Assembly: GCF_050433225.1 (NCBI RefSeq)
Contig: NZ_JBNPXQ010000013.1
Span: 1-64,000 of the forward strand
Reading direction: 5' to 3'
DNA length: 64,000 nt
Source of the DNA: Sphingomonas_D zeicaulis
GTDB taxonomy: Bacteria; Pseudomonadota; Alphaproteobacteria; Sphingomonadales; Sphingomonadaceae
The notes under the pieces were generated by a model. It had not been told where the DNA came from and ran no database searches. It was given only the letters and a program-made list of their open reading frames with translations. The position numbers and the translations under genes are program-made. Positions 51,781 through 59,515 of the stretch are shown in pieces. Every line of letters begins with the position of its first letter. Position 1 is the first letter of the stretch.

Positions 51781-53066
51781 GCGGCGGCGAGGCCGCCGAG
51801 CAATATGCGCATGCGCCGGTGCCGGAGGGGGTCACCATTTCGGGCTGGCGCGTCGGACTGATCGTCGCGAGTTTCTCGATCGGGGTGCCCGATTTCTTCA
51901 ATGGCGCAACCAACGCGCTGGCGCTGGGCATGCTGCCCGCGATCGCGGTCGCGGTGATCGCCGGACTGCTGCTGTGCGTGGGCGGCTTCCTGACCTCGCT
52001 TGTCAGCATCCGGTCTCGCCTTTCGACCTATCTTCTGACCCGGCGCTCGTTCGGGATCGGCGGCGCAGCGGTGATCAATCTCGTTGTCGCGTTCATCCAT
52101 TTCTGCTGGTTCGGCGTGAACGCCACCTTCGTCGGCGAAGCGCTGCAGACGGCGACGCGCGCGATCGGCCTGGAGATCCCGTTGCCCGCGCTGATTGTGC
52201 TCGGGGGCGCCCTGATGACGGCATCCACCATCTTCGGCTTCCGCGCGCTCGAACGCCTCGCGCTGATCGCGGTGCCCGTGCTTGCGCTAGTGTTGCTGAC
52301 CGTCGTGGTGACGAGCGTGAGCGCCTACGGCATCGAAACCGCGCCGTCCGCATCCGCGGCGCCGATGCCGTTCGGCATCGCGCTCTCGGCGGTGATCGGC
52401 GCCTACATGCTCGCTGTCGCGACAATGCCCGATCTTTCTCGCTTCATCAGCCGCCCCGGCGGCGGCGCGGCGGCGATGGCAATCTCCTTCCCCGTCGCGA
52501 TGCCGCTGACGATGGCGGCGGCGGCAGTGCCGGCGCTCGCGACAGGGCAGACCAGCCTGATGGCGCTGGTGCCGATGCTTGGGCTGGGAACGCCGACATT
52601 GTTCCTGCTGCTGCTGCCGACCTGGACGCTGAACGCCGCGAACCTCTATTCCGCCAGCCTGTCGCTGGGCACCACCTTCCCGCGGCTCCGCCAGTGGTTG
52701 GTCATCGTTGCGGGTGGCGTGATCGGGACGCTGTTGGCGCTGGGCGGCATTCTCGAGGCGTTCGTACCGTTTGTGCTGTTTCTGAGCGTGATCATCCCGC
52801 CGATCGCCGCGATCTACGTCATCGATGCGCTCACCCGCTTCCGCGGCGTCGACGCGGCAGCCTCGATTGCCGACCTGCCGGCGGTGCGATGGCGGGCGAT
52901 GTTCGTCTGGCTCGGTGCTGCGGCGATCGCGACGCTCGGTGCCCATGCTGGCTGGACGGTGACTCAGGTGCCCGCGCTCGATGCGACCATAGCGGCGGCG
53001 CTTGCGTACGTGCTGCTCCAGCGTAGGGCAAAGCGCGACCCCGGCAATGGAGCGGAAATGGGCTGA
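51777..53066 (+). CDS. NCS1/CodB-type permease for cytosine, purine or hydantoin
   Basis: 429 residues with about 12 hydrophobic helices. The NCS1 fold is shown by SFSIGVPDFFNGATNALALG, GFRALERLALIAVP, ATMPDLSRFISRP (the usual xxxDxxRF segment after helix 5) and NAANLYSASLSLGTTF. These are proton or sodium symporters for nucleobases, hydantoins or related rings. Starting inside the stop of the DUF917 gene, it presumably brings the substrate of the hydantoinase system from periplasm to cytoplasm after import by the TonB receptor. Confidence 0.9.
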   Translation: MSGGEAAEQYAHAPVPEGVTISGWRVGLIVASFSIGVPDFFNGATNALALGMLPAIAVAVIAGLLLCVGGFLTSLVSIRSRLSTYLLTRRSFGIGGAAVINLVVAFIHFCWFGVNATFVGEALQTATRAIGLEIPLPALIVLGGALMTASTIFGFRALERLALIAVPVLALVLLTVVVTSVSAYGIETAPSASAAPMPFGIALSAVIGAYMLAVATMPDLSRFISRPGGGAAAMAISFPVAMPLTMAAAAVPALATGQTSLMALVPMLGLGTPTLFLLLLPTWTLNAANLYSASLSLGTTFPRLRQWLVIVAGGVIGTLLALGGILEAFVPFVLFLSVIIPPIAAIYVIDALTRFRGVDAAASIADLPAVRWRAMFVWLGAAAIATLGAHAGWTVTQVPALDATIAAALAYVLLQRRAKRDPGNGAEMG

Positions 53067-53680
53067 CATTCGCGCCGGGTCGGCCAAGGAGGGGCATGTG
53101 ATCGCATCCGATTTCATCTTGCCAGCGCGCTGGCGGCGCTCGTCCTGTCGCGGCCGGCGGTATAATCGCCCCGATCGCTCCTCGGGGAGGGTTACGCGGT
53201 GGCAAGGCGTGCTGCCCACAGTCGATGGCAGAACACCGCGGGGGTGATGGTCATTTTCTTCCCGCTTCGGGCAATATAGCGTCACCAGACTCCCCGTAAT
53301 CGATGCTGATCGTCGACGCCGGGTCGCACCTGCCGCCCTAACCGATGGGATCCAGGTTTTTACGCGCCCTTTGTTGCACATGGTCCGCGACCAGACGGAA
53401 GGCGACGTCCATCGATGATTGCTTGCGCCAGGCATTGCGTTCGATCGGCGCCGATGCCAGCCGCGGACAATAAGAACCTTGAGTCCGACAGAGCCTGCGC
53501 CGAATTACAGGCCGTGTCAGCGGCAGGGACTCGAACCCTGCACCCGGTTGCCTTTCGCGGCTTGACTTACGACCCGCGTTCGCGGCTGCACCAGGCCAAG
53601 ACGGTTGAGGCCGTAGACATGGATAAAAAGGCTAGGCGAAGATCAGCCTCGGCGGCCCCGGGAAAACGTAAAATCCCGGT
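53067..53680. other. Spacer with a tRNA T-arm-like hairpin and a start-less frame
   Basis: On the minus strand GCAGGG-TTCGAGT-CCCTGC (53522-53540) is a perfect T-arm, but no acceptor or anticodon arm fits, so no tRNA is called. Directly downstream, one minus frame is protein-like without a start (SSMDVAFRLVADHVQQRARK, ending near 53340). CCGGGA/TCCCGG at 53658-53679 forms a further small hairpin. The picture suits the decayed remains of an element once integrated at a tRNA. Confidence 0.35.
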
Positions 53681-53878
53681 CTAGGGCTGCGCGGTCCAGG
53701 CGCTGGACAGCGTCGGCAGGGTTGCGCTCAACTGCGCGAAGAGATTGGTCGCGGTCCTTGACGTTTTCAAATTGCCGATTGCTTGATTGATCAAATCTGG
53801 GCTCGCCGCCGAGGATTTACCGGCGCCACCCGAGGAAGCGAGTTGCCGACGGCTCTTTCGAAATGCCGCTTCCGACAT
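53681..53878 (-). CDS. Small hypothetical protein
   Basis: 65 residues from the ATG at 53878 (MSEAAFRKSRRQLASSGGAG, ending NLFAQLSATLPTLSSAW plus a few residues). A GTG at 53962 could extend it but that part overlaps the SDR stop region and is not protein-like. The C-terminal half is helical and amphipathic. No family recognised; ribosome site weak. Confidence 0.3.
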   Translation of the reverse strand: MSEAAFRKSRRQLASSGGAGKSSAASPDLINQAIGNLKTSRTATNLFAQLSATLPTLSSAWTAQP

Positions 53879-53958
53879 CCGCCGTTGTAGTTCCGGACCC
53901 GGTAAGCAGCCATTCGCAGCGGCCGGTCCGCCGGCAAGGTGCCGGCGGACCTTCGCGA

Positions 53959-54717
53959 TCACCAGGGGAAGGTTTCGTTGACCGACGCCGTAAACGTGCC
54001 AGTCGGACCGTCGCTGCCGAGGAGAGCAACGCGGACCGCTTCGGCGGCGCCCTGCTCGACGGTCTCGGTGCCCTCGTAATTGTTGAGCGCGGTGGCCGTG
54101 AAGCCGGGCGTCACCGCGTTGACCTTGATACCTTCGGCTTCGAGATCGATGGCCAGGGCGAGCGTGATAGCGTTGAGCGCGGTCTTGGAGGCACCATAGC
54201 CGGGGTTGAACGTCGCCCGGTGGGGGTGCGGTGCGGCGTTGATAGTGAGCGAGCCGAGGCCGCTCGAAACGTTCACGATGCGAGCAGCTGTCGACCTGCG
54301 CAGCAGTGGCACGAAGGCCTGGGTGACAGCGAGAACGCCAAAGACATTGGTCTCCCAGATGGTACGCACCTCATCGATTGAGATCAGCGTCGCTCGCGAG
54401 CGCCGGATATAGTCCTGCATAGTCTCGCTATCCTGGCCGTTGGCGCGGGAAATGGCGGCATTGTTGACAAGAATGTCAAGACGGCCGAACCGTTCCTCGA
54501 CCCGCGCGACTGCGGCACGGATCGAAGCCTCGTCGGTGACGTCGAGCTGGATGGGATGAACATCACCGTCTACCGCTTGCGCTGCTGCCTTGCCGCGGTC
54601 GAGGTTGCGTGAGGCGAGCAGCACGGTGAGGCCGCTGGCGGCGAGATCGGTCGCGATCTGAAGCCCGATGCCCTGATTGGCGCCGGTGACGAGTGCGATG
54701 CGTGGGTTGTCGGTCAT
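53959..54717 (-). CDS. SDR-family oxidoreductase
   Basis: 252 residues, classical short-chain dehydrogenase. Cofactor motif TGANQGIG near residues 12-19, D in QLDVTDEASI, structural NNAA, catalytic serine in NVSSGLGS and YGASK with the catalytic tyrosine and lysine, then TPGFTATALNNYEGTETVEQ typical of carbonyl-reductase-like members. The ASRN segment after the first fold suggests NADP(H) preference. Divergent from an AraC regulator with a 96-base gap, which likely controls it. Substrate unknown. Confidence 0.92.
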   Translation of the reverse strand: MTDNPRIALVTGANQGIGLQIATDLAASGLTVLLASRNLDRGKAAAQAVDGDVHPIQLDVTDEASIRAAVARVEERFGRLDILVNNAAISRANGQDSETMQDYIRRSRATLISIDEVRTIWETNVFGVLAVTQAFVPLLRRSTAARIVNVSSGLGSLTINAAPHPHRATFNPGYGASKTALNAITLALAIDLEAEGIKVNAVTPGFTATALNNYEGTETVEQGAAEAVRVALLGSDGPTGTFTASVNETFPW

Positions 54718-54813
54718 GCAATGATCCTGTTCCTAATTGCCGAACAGGAGATGGTCATTGAGCACTGGACGTTCTATGCCTGATCGTCCAGCATTTTTTC
54801 GAAAGAGTCCAAA

Positions 54814-55761
54814 TTGGCTGACCCCCTCGCCCAAATCGTCGGCCTGCTGCAGCCGGGCGCGCCATTTTCCAAATGCGTCACCGGCTCGGGGCCTTGGCGG
54901 GTCAGGCGGACACAATCACCCAATCCCTACTATGTCGCCGTGTTGAAGGGGAGGTTGCGTTACAGTGATCGCCACAGTGGCGAGGTCGTTATCAATGCAG
55001 GCGATTTCATCCTCATCCCGTCCGCGCAGGACTTCATGATGTGGAGTGATGTGCCCAGCGCAGAGCATGACATGGTGATCGATCCCGTGATCCTGCCCTC
55101 TGGCGGCTATCGGGTCGGCAGCATCGACGGTCCGATCGACATGCGGGCCATGGTCGGCTACTGCATCTTCCAGTCCGACGACGCGACCTTGCTGTCATCG
55201 CTGTTGCCCGAACTGGTCGTGGTGAGGGGCGAACATCGCCTCGCCATGCTGATGCAGTTGCTCGGCGACGAAGCGGTAGGCAGCAAGCCCGGGCGTGAGG
55301 TGGTGTTGCAGCATTTGCTGGAAGTCCTGCTGATCGAGGCGTTGCGATCGACGGCCGAGCTGGGCGAGACACCCGGATTGCTGCGCGGCCTCTCGGACGA
55401 GCGGCTGGCCGCGGCGATCAGGGCCATGCATGCCAGGCCCGAGCGTGGCTGGACCGTGGCCGACCTGGCGCGGGAGGCGGCGCTGTCGCGATCAGGTTTC
55501 CATGAGCGATTCCAGAGCGCTGTGGGCATGGCACCGATGGAGTATCTGAAGGCTTGGCGATTGGCCTTGGCCAAGGACCTGCTGCGCAGACGAGAGGCGA
55601 GCGTGGGCCAGATCGCCATGCAGGTCGGCTATCGATCTGCGAGCGCCTTCAGCGTCGCGTTCACGCGGGACGTCGGAGCGTCGCCGGCACGCTATGCACG
55701 GGAATCCGGCGGCGCATCGGCCGGCATGGCGTCAGGGGAATTCGAAGGCGCCATCGCCTGA
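54814..55761 (+). CDS. AraC-family transcriptional regulator (cupin N-domain)
   Basis: 315 residues starting from a TTG at 54814 (AAAGAG upstream); the open frame supports no better codon. The N-terminal half is the AraC cupin_6-type ligand domain (YYVAVLKGRLRYSDRHSGEV, GDFILIPSAQDFMMW). Two helix-turn-helix units follow: VADLAREAALSRSGFHERFQ and VGQIAMQVGYRSASAFSVAF, ending with the GASPARYAR signature. Divergent from the SDR gene, which it probably regulates in response to a small molecule handled by that enzyme. Confidence 0.9.
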   Translation: MADPLAQIVGLLQPGAPFSKCVTGSGPWRVRRTQSPNPYYVAVLKGRLRYSDRHSGEVVINAGDFILIPSAQDFMMWSDVPSAEHDMVIDPVILPSGGYRVGSIDGPIDMRAMVGYCIFQSDDATLLSSLLPELVVVRGEHRLAMLMQLLGDEAVGSKPGREVVLQHLLEVLLIEALRSTAELGETPGLLRGLSDERLAAAIRAMHARPERGWTVADLAREAALSRSGFHERFQSAVGMAPMEYLKAWRLALAKDLLRRREASVGQIAMQVGYRSASAFSVAFTRDVGASPARYARESGGASAGMASGEFEGAIA

Positions 55762-55877
55762 TCGGGGCGCCTGCGTCGCGAACATCCGCTTTGGCCGCGT
55801 CCGCTGCACGATTCCAAGCATCGCGAATGACCAAATGGCGACAGGCCCGTCCAGCCACTTCGGGTGCGCTGGAGCGG

Positions 55878-55919
55878 AAAGCGGACGTCTCCCTGAGAGC
55901 CAGCGGCGATGTCTGACTT
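55878..55919 (+). repeat. Interspersed AAAGCGGACG...GCGATGTCTG repeat, copy 2
   Basis: Begins AAAGCGGACG and includes AGCCAGCGGCGATGTCTG as in copy 1 at 18814. It is followed by TTTACCGTTCTAC, a 13-base string also present near 2934. Confidence 0.65.
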
Positions 55920-55926
55920 TACCGTT

Positions 55927-56313
55927 CTACGACGTTCCCACCGTCTTTACCGATTGATGCCGGGATCCTGGCGCCACCATTGCCGCACGAACCGGGCAGG
56001 AGAGGTCAACGACCGTTTGCATCCATGCAATTAAGTCCTGTGTGACCGCCGCATCGAGCGCGCCGGTCGAGCCACCGTCGCGGGCCTGGATGGAAAGGCC
56101 GACGAGCACGCCCTCGAATAGCGTCGCCAACCCGACGGAATCGGCCCCGTTCCGCAGCGTGCCATCAGCTATTGCAGCGTCGACGCAGGCCTGGATCCCC
56201 GCGCGGTTCGTCGCTCGCTCGGCGGCCGCCAGCGCCTGGACCGACCCACAATCCGAAGAGCAGATCTTGCTTGAGAGCGTAACCATGCAGCCGGTCGGAT
56301 GGGCCGGTGTGCG
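55927..56313 (-). pseudogene. C-terminal half of a TetR-family regulator
   Basis: The frame opens after a stop with PAHPTGCMVTLSSKI, the usual beginning of the TetR C-terminal ligand domain, and continues through RAGIQACVDAAIADGTLRNG and SVGLATLFEGVLVGLSIQAR to a normal end. The helix-turn-helix half is missing upstream, so the gene is truncated and cannot act as a repressor. Confidence 0.7.
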
Positions 56314-56893
56314 CTAGCCGCCTTCCTTTATCCGCTTCTGGCCATGCAGCGGTGCCAGAGCCCTCGCCCCGCCCGATATGGCATTGGGCGCGCGCACCCC
56401 CGCGGGCGCGCCGCGACGCTTGATGGTGCGCGCCTGTTATCCTGCCGATCTGGTGGCACGGGGCAAGGTCAAGCGCCATGACGACAAATGGGGAGAATGG
56501 ACCCGCCAGCTACCCCATGCTGGCGATAAGTCCGCAACTGCCAATGGCCCGCATCGCGACGCGATCGGCTGTGACGGCAGGATCACCCACCAACGCGGCC
56601 CGCACGGTGCGAGCAGTTCGCGCTGCCGGCCAACGGATCGGTCAACGCCTCTACCTCAACCAGCTATTTCATCGAACATCAGTGCGTGCGCATCGTCCCG
56701 TTCGCGGCACGGCCGCGCTCGAACATGGCGAGCTCGCCTCGCAGGCGGCGCGGCTGGACCGGGGGGCCGGGGGAACGGGGCGACCGCTTCGCGGTCATCG
56801 CACTGCACAGCCGCTGTTCACCCGGAGAACGGGCTTTCCGCACTCGACAGAGTGAATCCGAGTGTGAGCCCTCCGGAATGGCGTTGTCGAATA

Positions 56894-57103
56894 TCAAAAG
56901 CTGGCGAATCCCATCCGCGCTGCTGCGATGACCCCATCGGCCTTGTTCCCACGCACGAGGTCGATCGGTCGCTTATTGTTGAGCAGAGGATCCGCCTGGA
57001 CAAGGTTCAAGACGCATATCGCGATGCGCGTTTCGAACCAGCGCCAAGGAAGCGGAGAAAAAGCTCGTTCATGGCTGCCAGTGTGGGCGGCGAGACGGGT
57101 CAA
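56894..57103 (-). pseudogene. Possible fragment of a MbcA/ParS/Xre-type antitoxin
   Basis: A 69-codon frame whose second half reads PLLNNKRPIDLVRGNKADGV followed by IAAARMG. This resembles the toxin-binding C terminus of MbcA/ParS/Xre antitoxins (P-[IL]-[DE]-L-[LV]-R then a helix). No toxin gene lies beside it and the N-terminal part is not protein-like, so it is at best a remnant. Confidence 0.3.
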
Positions 57104-58880
57104 GCTGCCGATCGATGAAGTGGGCGGCGCTAATGAAGGCGAGATGTGTCAAGGCCTGGGGGAAATTGCCGAGGGCTTCGCCCCGAAGATCCAGTTCCTC
57201 GGAAAAGAGGCCGAGCTCGTTGGCATAGCTCATGGCCTGAGCGAGGACCAGTTGAGCCTGCTCGAGGCGACCGGCACGCGCCAGGCATTCGGCATACCAG
57301 AATATGCAGGTCGTGAACGCGCCTTCGCCGCCCTCCAGACCATCGGCGTTGCGATAGCGGTAGATCATGCCGTCGTCGCGCAGCACGTCGCTTATTGCGT
57401 CGAGCGTGCTTAGCCAGACCGGATCAGTGGCGGATACGAAACGCACCAGGGGCATCATAAGCAGCGCCGCGTCGAGTTCGCTGCCGCCACGCGACTGGAC
57501 GAAATAGCCATGATCGGGATGACGAAAGTTGGTCCAGATGTCGGATGCAACGCGGTCACGGTTTTCGATCCAACTCGCGAGCGGGGCAGGCAAGGATCGC
57601 TTGTTGGCCAGACGCACGGCTCGGTCCAGCGCAACCCAGCACATCAATCTCGAATGAAGGAAATGGCGGGGTTCGTCGCGAATTTCCCAGATCCCGGCGT
57701 CTGCCTCCTCCCAATGCTCAATTACATGTTCGACAATGCTGCAGACGTGCAACCACCCCTCATGACTGATGGAAGAGCTGTACTTGTTGAACAGGTAGAT
57801 GCTGTCGAGCAATTCACCGTAGATGTCGAGTTGGGTCTGGGCGTGTGCCGCATTGCCGATCCTTACCGGACGGCTTCCGGCATAGCCCGCAAGGTGAGGT
57901 AACTCGCTTTCCTCCCGGGCCTCGGACCCATCGATGGCGTACATGATCCGCAGCGTGTTGCCGTCGGCTGCCTTCGACATGCGCTTGCTCATCCAGCCGT
58001 AGAAAGCCTTGGCCTCGTCGAAGAAGCCGAGGCGCATCAGCGCGTAGCTGGTGAAAGAGGCGTCGCGGATCCATACGGCGCGATAATCCCAATTGCGCCC
58101 GGCACCTGTCGCTTCGGGTAGGGAGAAGGTAGCTGCTGCTGCGATCGAGCCGTGCCGGACGGAGGTCAGAAGCTTGAGGGTCAGTGCGGATCGATGGACC
58201 TCGTCGCGCCAGCGGCCCGTATAGGTCGATTGATCGAGCCACCGACGCCACGCCAGCACGGCCGCTGCGATCTCCTTGTCGACAATCTCTGAACTGAGCC
58301 GGGCCTGGGGCTCTTCACCCAGCATGAACCAGGCGCTTTCTCCTTGAGACAGAGTGAAATGCGCAAAGGCCGCTCCCGCCCGTTGTTCCAGCGGCACCGA
58401 TGTGGACAGGCAGAGCCTGATCTCACCGCCATCGAACGTCACGACTCCATTCCTCGCGGAGGCGCTCGGAGCGACGCGGGCATAATCGAACAGCGGTCGG
58501 CACAGTACAGCAAACCGAATGGCGCCACGTGTCGCCGTCACCTTGCGAATCAGGCATCGTTCGGTCCGATCAGGATGGCTACGCGCTCCGGGCAGCGGCA
58601 TCATGTCGAGGATTTCGGCGCTGCCATCCTCGGCCATGAAGCGCGTGATTAGGACATTGGTGCCGGGAACATAGAGTTGGCTTGTGCGCGGATCGGTGAG
58701 GTCAGGCGTGATTGAAAAGGAACCGCCCTCGTCTGCGTGGAGCAAATCAGCGAAGATGGTCGGACTGTCGAGCGATGGCCAGCAGAGATAATCGATGGTG
58801 CCATCCTTGGCCACCAGTGCGGCAGTCTCGAGATCGCCGATAATCCCGTGATCGCCAATCCGGCGAGGAGGCTTAGCCAT
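57069..58880 (-). CDS. GH15-family glucoamylase/trehalase-like glycoside hydrolase
   Basis: 603 residues from the ATG at 58880. Starts with the cytoplasmic-type motif IGDHGIIGDLETAALVAKDG and IDYLCWPSLDSPTIFADLL, then the (alpha/alpha)6 catalytic domain with NWDYRAVWIRDASFTSYALM, a general-acid glutamate candidate in GIWEIRDEPRHF and the base candidate in LGLFSEELD. No signal peptide. Members hydrolyse alpha-glucosidic bonds such as trehalose or dextrins. The start ATGGCTAA overlaps the end of an SDR remnant, showing that it once was the second gene of an operon with that dehydrogenase. Confidence 0.88.
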   Translation of the reverse strand: MAKPPRRIGDHGIIGDLETAALVAKDGTIDYLCWPSLDSPTIFADLLHADEGGSFSITPDLTDPRTSQLYVPGTNVLITRFMAEDGSAEILDMMPLPGARSHPDRTERCLIRKVTATRGAIRFAVLCRPLFDYARVAPSASARNGVVTFDGGEIRLCLSTSVPLEQRAGAAFAHFTLSQGESAWFMLGEEPQARLSSEIVDKEIAAAVLAWRRWLDQSTYTGRWRDEVHRSALTLKLLTSVRHGSIAAAATFSLPEATGAGRNWDYRAVWIRDASFTSYALMRLGFFDEAKAFYGWMSKRMSKAADGNTLRIMYAIDGSEAREESELPHLAGYAGSRPVRIGNAAHAQTQLDIYGELLDSIYLFNKYSSSISHEGWLHVCSIVEHVIEHWEEADAGIWEIRDEPRHFLHSRLMCWVALDRAVRLANKRSLPAPLASWIENRDRVASDIWTNFRHPDHGYFVQSRGGSELDAALLMMPLVRFVSATDPVWLSTLDAISDVLRDDGMIYRYRNADGLEGGEGAFTTCIFWYAECLARAGRLEQAQLVLAQAMSYANELGLFSEELDLRGEALGNFPQALTHLAFISAAHFIDRQLDPSRRPHWQP

Positions 58881-59050
58881 TATCGCGGAATTCAGGATAG
58901 AGAGACATGCCGCCGTCAACGAACAGCGTCGTTCCGGTCACATAGTCAGCTTCGTCCGACGCCAGCCAAAGAGCGGCGCGGGCGACGTCCTCGGGTTCAC
59001 CGATACGACCATACCCGTCGCGACACAATTGGCGTCTAGAATGTGGAGGT
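58873..59050 (-). pseudogene. C-terminal tail of an SDR dehydrogenase
   Basis: Minus-strand codons read YGRIGEPEDVARAALWLASD and then VTGTTLFVDGGMSLYPEF before TAA, the unmistakable end of a glucose-1-dehydrogenase-like SDR. Just upstream TPIVSR appears in another frame, indicating a frameshift, and the rest of the gene is gone. The stop codon overlaps the GH15 start by eight bases. Confidence 0.8.
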
Positions 59051-59515
59051 CAGCCTGAGCGGGCGGATCGACCGCGTCCCATCCGTATGGTTGGCGCGCC
59101 GCACCGACGCACATTGGCCGGCCCGGAGCGGACAGGCTCACCCAATGGCAATCGGACCTTGGGGGCCGCGCCCCGGTGGTGAAGGCCGCGCTTGCTCACG
59201 TCGAGCCAAGCCGTGATGATCCGCGACGACTGTTCCCTATCGATGTGAGTGCCGCGAGCCTTTCCCTGGAGCCAATGGAACGCCGCTGGGCACACATCGC
59301 TTTCCCGACATGTAGCGAAACGCGGTTCACTGCTTGAGCAATGCGATCATGTTGAATTTCCAACACGATCGATCTCAGCCGTTGCGCTGAGCGCAACGTT
59401 TCCGCCGTTTCGGCTGCATTGAAGCGGCCTGGGACACGTGTGACCTTCAAACCATCCGGTGAGAGCGGGGATTTGCTGATGCGCCGGCCACGACAAAAAG
59501 GGTGAAAGGGGTTCC
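59051..59515. promoter_or_regulatory. Promoter region of the receptor-GH3 pair
   Basis: 465 bases with no gene. It contains the palindrome at 59381-59397 and, further left (about 59350), TGTTG-AATTTC-CAACA, a weaker inverted repeat. No regulator gene is adjacent inside the window. Confidence 0.45.
59381..59397. promoter_or_regulatory. Perfect palindrome, candidate operator
   Basis: GTTGCGC-TGA-GCGCAAC is a 7+7 inverted repeat with a 3-base centre, 118 bases before the receptor ATG at 59516. Size and form suit a dimeric repressor such as LacI-type proteins, which often control sugar receptors. The regulator is not visible in this window. Confidence 0.5.

Larger units (their letters stand above)
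55762..57068. other. Gene-poor stretch with remnants
   Basis: Besides the repeat at 55878 and the remnants at 55927-56313 and 56894-57103, no supportable gene is seen. Sequence between 56380 and 56890 has protein-like pieces on the plus strand (YPADLVARGKVKRHDDKWGE) that do not join into one frame. Confidence 0.4.

Noticed and set aside
53515..53600. A tRNA or tmRNA gene
   Set aside because: Only the T-arm fits. The bases after it (CCGCTGA) find no matching 5' acceptor strand nearby, no anticodon arm forms and no resume codon with a tag frame ending in AA-stop is visible.
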